From Archegozetes longisetosus (Eukaryota > Arthropoda > Arachnida > Sarcoptiformes > Trhypochthoniidae): a DNA stretch of 64,000 nt. The stretch is taken from assembly GCA_018873245.2 (NCBI GenBank), contig JAEMBT020000009.1, forward strand, positions 13,481,112 through 13,545,111. Reading direction: 5' to 3'. A program made the translations under genes and the position numbers. Under the pieces are notes generated by a model. That model was given only the letters and a program-made list of their open reading frames with translations, did no database searches and was not told where the DNA came from. Position 1 is the first letter of the stretch. Each line of letters opens with the position of its first letter. This document shows, in pieces, positions 13,501 through 26,600 of this stretch.

Positions 13501-15514
13501 AGAGACCCATAATTATACGAAATAAAGCCTAAGTCTAGAGTCTAAGAAGTCTATGTTGACAAGAATTTGGTTAATTTAATAGAGACCAGTAGTTCCCATA
13601 GAATTTATATTTTTTCATTTTAGAAAGCTCATTTACGGTATTCCATTCCCATAAATGTTTAGTTACTTTATTGCAAGCTTAACAACATTTAACAATAGCT
13701 AAAAATAATGACAACTACTGTAACAGTTTCTCATATTTTTTTCTCTAGTCTTTCCCATACTTCTCAAACGTTTTCTATCATTGTTTTGCCCATTTTGCAT
13801 TAAGCATAGAATCATATCACTAGTAGTCATGAGATATACCATCACTAGTACTCATGAGATATACCATCACTACTAGTCATGAGATATACCTTCAGGCCAC
13901 AACGGAAGTCAACCATTAACCATTCGCTTTATAAACCAACTACGCTTTTAAGTCTTATGCCCTCAAATTTGTGGAGGTGGTAGACCGCTTCACGCCGGAC
14001 CTGACTATTAGTCTAACTAAGACTTAGCCCTCAGACTTGACACTCAGATCTGACTCTCAGACCCGACTCTCAGACCCGACTCTCACATCTGACTCTCAGC
14101 CTAATACTTAACTTCTCACTTAATATACTGTTTATTACTATCGCAGTAAATAATCATTTTATACGCTTTAACTTTAGTAACACTCATTTCTATCATTTAT
14201 TACCGCATATTATCATCAATTTGCTGAAGTCTTTTTAGATATCGTGCTTTGGCGCCATTACTCGGTTGAAGATTTACATTATTATAGCATTTGATCATTC
14301 ATAAGGAGTTAAAAACACTTAAAATGCTAACTCAATCTTATGTGAATTTGTGTGGCCCCAAACTTATTGCTTTGTCGGCTCGGTGCTATAATGTCCTATT
14401 TGTTATTGATGTTTGAGATGGCACTTTATAGCACTCATTCGATCATTTGTTATATTATGTATCATTGGGTTAGTGCTATGGAGTGCTATGGAGTGCTGTG
14501 GAGTGCTATAGAGTGCTATAGAATTCTATATAGTGCTATATGTAATTGAAATACTTCAGATACCACTTCAATATAACTTTATATATAGCACTTTATAGCA
14601 CTAACTCAATCATTTGAATTTTATGTTCGGTTTTATGCCTTAATGTTAGATATAATCTAAATATTAGTACAATCGAGTTAATTTTATAGGAATAATAAAT
14701 AAAACATTAATTGATAGATTTACACAATAAAAGAGTATATGTATAGTTGACAATCAGGTAAGTATATAGTTGACAATCAGGTAACTATATAGTTGACAAT
14801 CAGATAACTATATATACATAGATGACAATCAGAAGGACTATACACACACACACACACACACTTAACAATAAACTATATATACATATAACTAGACAATTAG
14901 ATTGACATAGACATGTTTGACTATTAGATGTAAAAGTGTCACTTAATAGAATGTAGAGGTAATTGCACACTCACATCACTATAATTCAGTATGCCCAAAC
15001 TATACTCCACTATGGTGAAACTATGCTCAACTCACAACTATTCAATGTTATAATAGATAGAAGACATTTAGAAAATCTAATTCTCTAAATACGATTATCC
15101 AACAAGCTAACATTGTATTGAGATTCATTGGACCGTTGATCCTTTTGCCAAATCTCTCCCCCTATTATAATATGTATATATAGTATGTGTAGTACGTATA
15201 GTACGTATAGTATGTATAGTATGTATAGTAAGTGTAGTACATATAGCATATATAGTATATATACATATATAGCACTTACAGCATATATACATACATACCA
15301 TATATATATATATATAACATAATAGCATCTATCAAAAGAGAAACCCCCTATCCTCTATTCAGTTAAATGCAAATTAGACCATTAGTACTCCATTACAACA
15401 TTAGTGGGCGAATGACACATGTGGTGTCAGATTGACCAATACATCTCTATTGATACAATCATCGTTTGTTATCACTATATAATTTAAACTGACGCCAAAT
15501 AGTGCTAATGATCT

Positions 15515-15700
15515 GATGTTTGGATCTTTTAGCAATGGCCAAATGTTTAGATGGTTTACGAATGGCCAAATGTTTAGATGGTCTACGAATGGCCAAATGT
15601 TTAGATGCTCTACGAATGGCTAAATGTGTGTATCTTCAACCTATGACCAAATGTCTATATCTTCTACCTACAACCAAATGTCTATATCTTCTATCATTTG
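15515..15700. repeat. Minisatellite of ~30-bp unit 'ggccaaatgtttagatggtc'
   Basis: Six units; the + strand frame reads as MAKCLDGLR-type repeats, with no family match and no context for a gene. Confidence 0.8.
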
Positions 15701-15865
15701 CCTTCAAAATATACTTTTTAGGCATTTGTTTGTTTGAAATCAGCAACAATTGAAGTTCAGTGAAGCGATAATATAGTAGCAATTATTGGGCCGAATACTG
15801 TACTAAATACAATACTTAGTTTTTGCTTAGTTTAAGTCAGTTTCTTCTCTTCCTGCATTGTCTTA

Positions 15866-16102
15866 TACAGTAATACCTCTATATAGTTAATCATTAGAGA
15901 CCCTTAATTGAGACCGACTATAAACAAGTAGTTATTATTTCAATAGTATGTGTTTGGATGCATAGTATGTGTTCAGACCCGTAGTATATATTCAGTCCCT
16001 TGTATATATTCGGTCCCATAGTTTATGTTCAGATCCGATAAGTGCGTTCACCATATCGATGATTCACTATAGACAGGTTGACTGCACCGAGATATAACTG
16101 TA
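15866..16102. mobile_element. pogo/Tigger-like MITE, 237 bp
   Basis: Left end TACAGTAATACCTCTATATA, right end ...GAGATATAACTGTA with TA at both edges. A small GTATATGTTCAG-type tandem repeat lies inside (about 15945-16030). Confidence 0.7.
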
Positions 16103-18023
16103 TACAATCTCTAAAGATATGGTCTAATTTGAGGACAATTATTGGTCTCTTAAATTACTAGTTTTGCTGGCAATCTAATCATTAATTAGGTGTCGATCTG
16201 AATTTAAGTAATCCAATTCTCACAAATAGTAGCTTTATTGTATTATGCTTAAGTGTAAGAATATAAGAATAGAAGACTAGTATAAGAATAGAAGTGCTCT
16301 GTAAGAATACAAGTTTTGTATAAGAATACAGATGTGTATGAATACAACACTTGTATGAGTAGAAGAAAAGTATCGTTCCATTAGAAATACTTTAAACAAA
16401 TGACTATTTTTTAAAGAATAATCATATATAAAAACGATGATTTAAAGAATAATCATATGAAATATTTATTTAAGAATCATTCTTTCTTCAATAGTCCTTT
16501 AAAGCATCTATTAATTTAACTCTAAAGTCATAGTTTTATATTAAAGGTTTGATTAATACTAGCCAAATGACAGATGTTTACTATCATTTATAACTCTCTT
16601 ATATAATGTCTTGTAACTCTCTTATCTATGTGTATCTCTTATGAGTCTGTTGTGTATGGGTTTTATTAGTCAGTTAAATGTCAGTTTTATAAGTTTTATA
16701 AGTTAGTTAAGTATGAGTTTTATAAGTTTTATAAGTTTTATAAGTGAGTTAAGTACGAGTTTTATAAGTCTTATAACTTAGTTAAGTACGAGTTTTATAA
16801 GTCTTATAACTTAGTTATATGTCTTATATTAAACTATTGAAAGTCAAACTAGTGAAAAATTAGTGAAAGTATTAATAATAATAATAACAACAACAACAAA
16901 AAAAGGTAACAATAAAACACAAAATCACAATTGTGTAATAATAATTTAAAATTAGTATTAGGAGGGCATAACATAAGCATCTATTGTCTACCGCATGAGA
17001 TGAGAAGTGTCAGTCAATTTAAACGTTCTAAATTGGTAGCTATTCTCTCATCCTGTGTATTCAGTTTGACAATAACATTATACAGTTTGACAATAACATT
17101 TTGCTTAGAAGGACTATGTGGGACTATGTGAGGGCTCTATGTGGAGACTATGTGAGGACTCTGTAAATGCTCTGTGAAAGCTCTGTGAAAGCTCTGTGAA
17201 GGCTCTGTGAAGGCTCTGCTCGGACTGGGACAGGAAACTAAAATAGAACCACACCTTTAACTATAAACGCAAACGGAAAACACTCTTGTTTAAGGTAATT
17301 GCCAGTTGGCACGAGACTACAATTCCCTAAAATGACACTGTATTACCAATCTGCACTATTAATTCACTATAGTATTCTATTAGTTGATGCAATTATTATT
17401 TGTTTAGATTTCTACATCCTTTCATCTCTCTATCGATATTTCAATCTAAACGTTTCCAAATATATTTGATTACATCTATTAAGCATAAGGTGAGCTAAAC
17501 GAGAGAAATCAAATCTGAAAGTAAATAGATGTTAAGTAAAAGTACTAAAAACTACTGAAGCTTTACACCGGTAACCCCTACTGATGCTACACTGTCGACA
17601 ATTGTCGGCAAATCATTATTATATAACTTGAAATTATAAACACCAACAAAAGCAGATTGATTTAACATTTAAATTACTTCTTATTTGTATTTTGTATTTG
17701 ATTAAATGAATTTATTATCAAATAATGAGTTTTTAACTAAAAGCTCAGAGGCAAGGCCTGAAAGCTCTGAGGCAAGGCCTAAAAGCTCTATGGCCTAAGG
17801 CAAGGCCTGGGGCTTTGCCTGAGTTAAATCAAACGATCAGCGATGCGTTACAATAATATATTTCAATAAAGAATCTGAATAATGTATTTTAATGCTAATA
17901 TATGGGGAGGCGACCGATTTCTATGCTAAATTGTCGCACATTATGTCAAAGCTTTTATTGTTTATTAACCCTTCAAATTTGATATAATTTTATGTAATTT
18001 GTTGCTAATGTATAGTTGAAAGA

Positions 18024-18233
18024 TTAATAATCCGCGATGGCAACTAGATTACAGCTGTTGCTATGTCAACCTGCCTCTCATGTGCATCAATTTGTTGCCA
18101 AATTTAATTTTAGATTTGCTTTGATTACTATATTGAATATTCTGTAAGTTTGTTAATGTCTCGACATATTATGGTCTGATGGAAAGCATCAAATGGCGAG
18201 ATATCACTTCTGGTTGTTGTCAGCAATTATTAA
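18024..18233 (+). mobile_element. ~200-bp inverted-repeat element family, copy 2 (well-preserved ends)
   Basis: Ends TTAATAAT and ATTATTAA, with extended terminal similarity (GCAAC / GTTGT blocks). The internal core is the same as in the other copies, including 'gtctgatggaaagcatcaaa'. No ORF. Confidence 0.8.
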
Positions 18234-18548
18234 ATTCTCGAATGTATTAAATTTTTTCATAACTTCCTTAAAGATGAAGTAATTTATTAAAAATCAGTCT
18301 TTTGATAGTGGGGCTAAAAGTTGATATGAAATATAAAATGAATATAAAAATGAGGGGAAGGAAATAGTGTGAATTAACACTTAGGCATACAATCATTAGT
18401 TGTTTTCCTAACTCGACTTTCCATATAATGATGTCAATTAGCAGTTGTGAGTCTCACTTTTATGCAGTTAGAAACTCCATTAACTCTCTCATTACCGGTA
18501 TTAGACTGACTCAACTTTCTCATTAGCAGTCGCGTCGCCTTTTAATTA

Positions 18549-18640
18549 TACAGTCTAACCTCGATGTAATTACTCGGATGGGAGAGTTGACTTGGTTGTG
18601 ATGAGGTTCAGTTACATATACATATAGATGTTTTACTGTA
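18549..18640. mobile_element. Short pogo/Tigger-like MITE, 92 bp
   Basis: Left end TACAGTCTAACCTCGATGTA, right end ...GTTTTACTGTA; TA at both edges. Probably internally deleted. Confidence 0.6.
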
Positions 18641-19179
18641 CTAACACTAATGTCGGATACGCCATATAATCATTAACTTGACTTAATTTGATATGCGATA
18701 ATGTGTTTGTTTGGCTTAAATAAAATAAAAAACAATCAAATACAATAAAAACTACATCAACTAAAACCATGACCCAAACTATCTAGCTTCCACATCTGAC
18801 GCAAACGCCACTGTCATTAACTTACTTAAGAAGTGTTTTCTTCTATGATGACACTCTTCTGTCATGACACTCTTCTGTCATGACACTCTTCTATCATGAT
18901 ACTCTTCTATCATGACAGTATTACACTTTTCTATCAACACAACATTACACTCTCTTTCATTACAGATCTGCCTCTAAATGTCTGTTCATTCAATCGCAAA
19001 GATCTCTGTTGAGTGCTATACTCTTGTCCATTAGTTAGCTTTTACTTATTTTCATAAATTGTACTCGTTTTATTGTTCACTCTTCTTTTGTGTAATGCTT
19101 TCATCCCAGAGGTGCACCTACATAATCATTATGCTTTCATTACGCTTTAATTCTGTTTTCATTTTACTATGTGTTAGAT

Positions 19180-19340
19180 CCAATTCTGTTTTGGGTTAGC
19201 TTGCATTCTGTTTTTGGTTAGCTCCCATTCTGTTCTGGGTTAGCTCCCATTCTGTTCTGGGTTAGCTTGCATCCTGCTCTGGGTTAGCTTGCATTCTGCT
19301 CTGGGTTAGCTTGCATTCAGCTGTGGGTTAGTTGGCATTC
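19180..19340. repeat. Minisatellite of ~23-bp unit 'gggttagcttgcattctgct'
   Basis: Seven units with the sub-motif 'ctgggttagct'. Confidence 0.85.
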
Positions 19341-19823
19341 AACATTCATTTAGCACTGACTAAGCTCTGAATTGATTACCTGATTTAACAAAGTTTCACG
19401 GATTTACTATAATATAGAGAAAATATTAGACGTAACGCTATTTCTGATATAGTAAAATATGAATTTCTATTATTATTTAATAAATGATTATCTTTATTAT
19501 AATAGAAAGAATAGAATATTATTGTTATAGTCAATATAATGCATCATTGCCTATCAATTAATTTATTATTATATCCTAGTTTTTCATATATTTTGTTTAT
19601 TATTTTTATTATTATTTTGTTATTATTTTGTTATGCCTTTATATGTTTAATTAAATTAGATAACGATTCAATGAAATATAAGAAAGATTTCAAAGTTAGA
19701 TTTCATAAAGACAAATCTTCAAAACGATTTTAAAAACAATAAGGTGGAAAATCAAAGAAGTGCCGTGTAAAATTAGATAGTATTATTATTCATAAATAGT
19801 TTTTAATATATATACATATACAC

Positions 19824-19869
<46 letters not shown>

Positions 19870-19871
19870 CA
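19824..19871. repeat. (CA)n(TA)n compound microsatellite
   Basis: About 12 CA units followed by about 10 TA units. Confidence 0.95.
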
Positions 19872-20032
19872 CTATCAATTTCAATAACAATCCCTCCCAC
19901 TTTCACCCTCATATTTCATTTACCTTATTATCAAACTACTCTTAATATATCATAATTGCTAGAAATTATTTTATTACAAAAGCGCAGTAGTGATGGGCTT
20001 AGAATAAGAGAGAGAGAGAGATAGAATAGATA

Positions 20033-20035
<3 letters not shown>

Positions 20036-20067
<32 letters not shown>
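20036..20067. repeat. (GA)n microsatellite
   Basis: About 16 GA units, about 650 bp before the BARHL start codon. Confidence 0.95.
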
Positions 20068-20071
<4 letters not shown>

Positions 20072-20479
20072 AAAATGGCATTGCGTATAACAAAACGAAA
20101 GCAAAAAGCAAAATGATTGGTAGTAAGCAGAAAAAGAGGTAGGTACAAGAACAAACTAGGCTCCACCTAAAGAGCAACGAAGAGATAGCATAGTGAGAGA
20201 AGTTGGTATTCATACTATTAGACTACTGCTACTGTGTGACATTGGTATCGTGTATAGAAAGTTACTCGTGTGCCGGTACTCAACTCTGCGCATGTAGTAA
20301 CCTTAACGATCAACTTTATATTTGATTTCTAACAAATTATAGACCTATACGTTTTAGACAAATTGTTCCATTATGATAAACATTCTTTAAGTTCTCTTTT
20401 CAATTATTATAGTTATTCAACTTTTATATGTTTCTTTGTTTTATCAACTTTTTAACGTAAATTTTTGTTTCATTTGTCT

Positions 20480-20600
20480 AATAGTTTGAAATTTAGACAC
20501 TTTGAAAGTTTGAAATTTAAACGCTTTGAAAGTTTGAAATTTAAACGCTTTGAAAGTTTGAAACTCAGATACCTTTAAAAGTTTGAAAGTTTGAAAGCTT
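20480..20600. repeat. Minisatellite of ~26-bp unit 'gtttgaaatttaaacgcttt'
   Basis: Four to five units within 250 bp upstream of the BARHL start codon, so probably in its 5' UTR or core promoter region. Confidence 0.8.
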
Positions 20601-20723
20601 CAAATTGAAATCTCATATCAATATATTATGAAACGTTTGATGACGTTCTAATTGTGTGTTACTTTAAGTGTACTCTGTTCACAGTGTATTGTAATGAAAC
20701 TTTAGATTATATGAAACTTAGAA

Positions 20724-21360
20724 ATGACGGTCGATCTCTCACCTGAACAGAGAAAAAGTTCACATTATCCATCATTTATGATAATGCCATCATCTCAACA
20801 TCCACCAAATCAGAACAACCACAACAACATTCATAGTGATGAAGAGTCAATCACTAATGACGAGTCTGAGCAGCGAACACCACAGGAGAGAAAGCGCTCC
20901 CGATCTGCCGACTCTGACATCGCTGAAGCCCACAATCACCATAATTCTTCATCGTTCCTGATTAAAGACATACTGAAAGAGGCGGCGAATCAGCCACAAG
21001 CCCAATATCAGCAACAATTACAGAGCGCTTCTAACACTACAACTACTATCAGTAACAATAATCCTCTCCTATCTGCTCCTTATCCTCAAGATCTATCTCT
21101 CAGATCTGCTGCTCTACTCTCAGCCCATCATCACCACCAATCTCTTACTCATCCTGCGTTCGGACTGTTTGCCGGCGGACCCACACCTTTAGGTCGTATC
21201 GATCCCTCTCGGGTCGATCACTCTTTAGTTGGGCGTATCGGCCCTCCAAGTGATCACGACGATCACGATATTGATGGAGATGATGTCGATGATGATATGT
21301 GCTCTTCTGATGGCGATGAAGATCGCAATTGTAGCGATAGCGCCAAAAGCAATTCAAGCA
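20724..21360 (+). CDS. BARHL: BARHL exon 1
   Basis: Encodes residues 1-212 plus the first base of Ser213. It carries the FIL motif, low-complexity His/Asn/Gln runs, a PQDLSLR patch near residue 121 and the acidic Asp-rich tract. It ends at a strong donor, GTAAGT, at 21361 (phase 1). Confidence 0.9.
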
Positions 21361-23567
21361 GTAAGTGGTCATTACTTACGGTTTTTAGCTATATTTGAAG
21401 TATATTTGAGTTATGTCTTAACTATATTTTAATTAATCCAATCAATAAGTATTAAATAGTAATCTAACTGAAATTATTCAGTAATTGTTTAAATGAAAAA
21501 TGAGCCATAAGTGGCTTTAATATCATGTAATGTTGACAGTATAGAGAAGCAATTAATATGCAATTATAGCAGGCGTTGCGTTATTGTCCCCAATCGGTAG
21601 ACTCGTTAGAGCGTAAACAGTCCTAATTTCCCTCTCATCGAAACAATAAATATTGGTTTGACAGCAATTTTTTTCCGTCATTCATGCCACCAGTTAGTGA
21701 TTGAACCGCAAGTGCACACCTGAGATTATCAGTTTTAGTTAAAGCTAAGCCGTGTGCTGGAGCCCTACTCGCGAGTTTGAGTCTAAGCTCTACTCAAGAG
21801 TTAGTGAAAGCAAAGCCGTGTGCGAGAGTCAAAATAGAGCAAAGCCGTGTGCAGGAATCAGAATCAAAGCAAAGCCGTGTGCAGGAATCAGAATCAAAGC
21901 AGAGCCGTACTCAAGAGTCAAAATCAAAGCAAAACCGTGCTCAAGAATCAAAACCAAAGCAAAGCCGTGCTCAACAGCCAAAACCAAAGCAAAACCGTAC
22001 TCAACAACCAAAATCAAAGCAAAACCGTGCTGCTGATTGCTTGCAGTGGGACTTCATCAGTAATTTTACAGTGTATGGGGCAATAAAACCATTTAAAATC
22101 AATTTTGTTGGAATCGCCTTAATTATTTTATTACTTCTAGTAGATCTATGGTAATCTGACTCAGTCAGTGACTGACTGAGTGACTCTCTGGCTCTGACTC
22201 TCTGACTCTCTGACTCTCCCTCTCTGACTCTCTCCCTCTCAGACTCTCTCCCTCTCAGACTCTTGCCATCTCCTTAAGGTATCATAACTTAACGTTTAGC
22301 TTTAATTTCTTAATTTCTCCTCTGTTGACCAAGTTAGAGTGGCAATTGAGGCACGTGTTTATAACTACCTATAAGCATTGAAGTCTATAAGTGATTTGAC
22401 CATAATGTATTTATAATCTATAGTTAAAAAGTTGAGCTCAATACTTCAATGCCTAATACTATATAAACTAATTAGAGACTAATTTGATCAGTCTAATTTA
22501 GAAATTGTTTGTTCAGAATACTATTTGACAATTATATTATTTTAATAAATTACATTATTTTAATAAGAATTATATAAAACATATATTTATTCAACATAAA
22601 CATAACTTAATTAAAAATAAGCAGCTATATAAACATATAAACTCAATCTAATATAACTTGAAAAAGAATTACTACTTTAGAACACTCATCCAACCATATA
22701 TCATTACTAATATGTCATTTATATTAGACGAGTAGTCATTTTGTAGCTATTCAGTTATTTGTGTTTTCAGTTATTTTTTAGTTATGTACATTTTTTGGTG
22801 TGTATATGTAAGAATAACTATGCAGATATGAATAACCATACACACATAAATTTTGATAATACATAAGAACAACTAAATATACATAAACTCCACTACAACA
22901 CTAATCGAACACTAAAGCACCTACTACAACTACAAACTTTATTATCTAATTTAATTTGTTATAATTTACTAGATTATAGATGTTATCTATTGTTTAGAAT
23001 AATACTAGTTGACAGGTTGATAGTCAAGGGAAATAGTTGTGTTTGATATATATTTTATTTTTACATAGATACTCAAAAGAAAATTATATTTGATATTTTA
23101 TTTTAATTCACATGGATACTCAACAGAAAATTATATTTGTTATATATTTTATTTTCACATAGACACTCAAAAGAAATTTGAATAACTATATAAAATATAT
23201 TCATAACTATACAAATGATCAACTGATCAAACAAGCAGTTAACCGACAATAATAACTATTTGTTTACTTTATTTACATTTCTGTCCTTAGTCATATTGTA
23301 TTTGACTGAAATTTAGATAGTTCTATTTTGTGTTGAAAGTCAAACTTTACATTTTTACTTTAATGTTAACTCATCTAATTGTTTCGTGTATTCTATTCCA
23401 TACTTGTGTCTCGTATTCGTTTAGTATTATGTTTAGGGACTTATACAACTTTTAATACTTATCTATTTTATATATATACTCCCTTCCTTTTATTATTATT
23501 GTTGTACTTTTTATGTTTCGTATGTGCTCGTCATCTTATTTTAGTTTTTATTATGTATGATTTTTTT

Positions 23568-23619
<52 letters not shown>

Positions 23620-26600
23620 CTGTAACGCACATAAGAAAAAACCGATATTTGTCAGGAAAGCATCATTGATTATAAAGTTATTATATGAGAGAATAGACTA
23701 CAATGCATATATGGAAAAACAGATATTTACCTGAATATCGTCATTGATTACAATAGAGAATAGACTGTAATATATAGAAAAACTGATATTTGTCTGCATG
23801 TCGTCATTGATTATAAAATGATTATATAAAAACTTGTTTGTTATATATTATATATATTATATACGTATATATTCATATATATTCATATATATATTCTTAT
23901 ATAGGTTGTAATAATACCTCAACAACAAATAATCCAAATCAAAGAATTGTTCCTGAATTGAAAATGCAGAAGAAACAAAGAAAAGCTAGAACTGCTTTTA
24001 CTGATCATCAATTACAAGTAAGATGATTTATTCATTTTATAGATATCGTTTTTTGTATTTTATATGTGTTCTCATCTTATCAACATTTCGTTTTATGCAC
24101 TTTTTCATCTTACATGCATATCTACCTGATGCACATTTCTATCTTGCATACATTTCTACCTGATGCACATTTCTATCTTGCATACATTTCTACCCTATGC
24201 ACATTTCTGTCCTGAATAAATTTTCATCTACAAACATTTTAATCTCAAAAAAACATTTACATCTATAAACTGAACTTCATATCTGACACGTTAATCGATT
24301 AATTAAAATCTACTACTAACTCATTAGAATAAGAGTTATGACCTAGATTTTACTTTTAATTTGACTCAATCACTAGTTAAGTTGAGTTTAATAAAGCTTG
24401 AATTTAATTTATTTAATATATTTTCCTCTTATAGACTAAAGTTATCTTTCAATTAGCCATACTGTAATTCACTTAAAATTGAAGTTATCTTTCAATCAGA
24501 TATAATTCACCTAAAATTGAAGAACACTTTTGACAGAAATATCTATTAGCTGAACAAAGAAAATAACATAATTTTTCTATTATAGACATTGGAGAAAAGT
24601 TTTGAGAGACAGAAATATCTATCAGTGCAAGATAGAATGGAATTAGCGGCCAAATTAAATTTGACTGACACTCAAGTAAAGACTTGGTATCAAAATCGAA
24701 GGTGAGTTTATTATGTTTTTTAGATTCATGTACAAATTAATGTTCAAACTCATGTTCAAAATCATGTTCAAAATCAACGTTCAAAATCAACGTTCAAAAT
24801 CAACGTTCAAAATCATGTTCATATCCATGTTCATATTCATGTTCAAATTCATTTCCAAATTGATTTTCTAAATTGAAAAGAGGAAAAAGTTGGCGTAAAT
24901 ATAAAAATAATAGTTTACTTATCATAATAGATGCTTAGAAAGCATTCAAACCTTTCAAATCTATGTCCTTTTAATAATTCCTATTATATATGCTTTAGTA
25001 TAACTGTGAGTCTACTCCAACTGTCCAATATTTCTGTTGCTTTCTCTATACGTTATGATTATCACATCAAATTATGACAGTTTTTCTTGTTTTTCAATGT
25101 TTTACCTCCTATCAGATATTCTATATTTATGTTAGACCTGATAGAGATTTAACATTGAAATCAATGATAAAATAAAGCTATAATTATGAGTATTTTTAAT
25201 GTGGTAATCTTGAACAAAACAAATTGTTGATTCAATTTTGATGCGCGGAAGGCCAATCCGCGGACAGCCCAATGAGCGGAAGCTCAATCCACGTACAGCT
25301 GAATCCACGGAAGCCAATCCGCAGACAGCTGAATCGGACGAACAGTTGGAATAGGCTCAGGGTAATCAAAACATATATGAAAAATTTCGTCATTTTGCTC
25401 TTTTCTCGTTATTATTCCAAATTAACTACTGAAAAGTTAGGGAACTCAGTGAAGCGAAAAACATTTCATTCAGCCCAACATTAGAGAAATATTTTCACTT
25501 ATGATAATAGTAATAAGCGCTCTCTTAATGTGTTTTGTGGGCAGCAATTATGTAAAAACCTTGAATTAGTTGAATCTTTTTTATTATAACGAATAATTCA
25601 AGCGTAAAACATTTCATTGAATGTGTCAACAAGTGAATTAGATCAGTGAATGGGAACCACTTTTTGGCTCAAATGGCGCCTATTCACCGGCCTTTCCTCC
25701 AACTTATCAACTACTTTGATGCCACTTCTTTTCGATAATACCATAGATGCAATTCTTGCTATTTTGCCTCTCCTGTCAACACTATTCATAACTAAATCTA
25801 CAGTCTCTTTTCGTTATAGTCAATGTACTAATGGAGTAGAAGCCCATTCATTATAATCATAGTCCACTATAATCAAGTTTAGTTTATATTATAGTAAGAC
25901 TAACCTACCATAGTCTAACCTACCCTTAATTGAGTAGAAATTCATTGAATATAAGGAGACTCGACTATATGCAAGATTAGTATATATAGTTGACTGTATG
26001 CAAGATTATTTTTGAGAATTGACTACATGCAAGATTATTATTGAGAATTGACTACATGCAAGATCATTATTGAGAATTGACTGTATGTGAGATAACCATA
26101 AAATGAATTGACTGTAACGACAAAAGAGCTCTTCCTTTCTATGAATTAGCACTAGAGATATTGATATATTGTAAAAGTTAATCATTATGATGCAATTATC
26201 TATAGACATTTCTATTTATTTCATTCTTGCCTTTTATGGTCTTCTTTTGTTAATCATTTTCACAATCCATTCAACAGTTCTTCTGATTTATCTATGAAAT
26301 AATTCATTGATGGCAATAGCCTTTAAGTATTAGTACTCTTTTCATGCATAAGATAACTCATAAAATGACAACTCAATAACAAAGCGCTTACTCTAAAACA
26401 AAGTTCAAAATTTAAGATCTAACTGATAGCAGAACTTGTTCGAGAATTACAGTCAATTAATGTGGTGACAAATATCTTTCTGTCAGTCAGTAATGGCTTT
26501 TCATTTTAGCTAGATTTTCATCAGGTATTTCTATTTTTGTGACACTAAGTCTTGTCAGGGGTTTTTCGAGAGCTTTCAGAGGGCTTTCAGAGGCTTTTCA

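Larger units (their letters stand above)
1..20723. other. Gene-free upstream flank of the homeobox gene
   Basis: I found no exon with family similarity or convincing splice structure on either strand. The long open frames here are read-throughs of simple repeats (Arg-Glu or Ser-Leu runs from GA/CT tracts) or of minisatellites. The stretch holds AT-rich unique DNA, GA/CT microsatellites, about twenty short tandem arrays and several inverted-repeat elements, listed separately. A long gene-free flank is common for homeobox genes and may hold enhancers, but no regulatory site can be named from the sequence alone. Confidence 0.6.

Noticed and set aside
19539-19733. 64-codon + strand frame with a hydrophobic run
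   Set aside because: Hydrophobicity follows from T-rich sequence; no homologue recognised and no gene context.
21752-22154. Three overlapping + strand frames and one - strand frame of 60-125 codons
   Set aside because: All come from the 30-bp minisatellite inside BARHL intron 1; several frames of one repeat cannot all be genes and none resembles a known protein.
25640-25800. A ~50-codon - strand stretch of mixed composition in BARHL intron 3
   Set aside because: Less AT-biased than its surroundings and open, but it has no recognisable motif and borders a MITE; too short to call.
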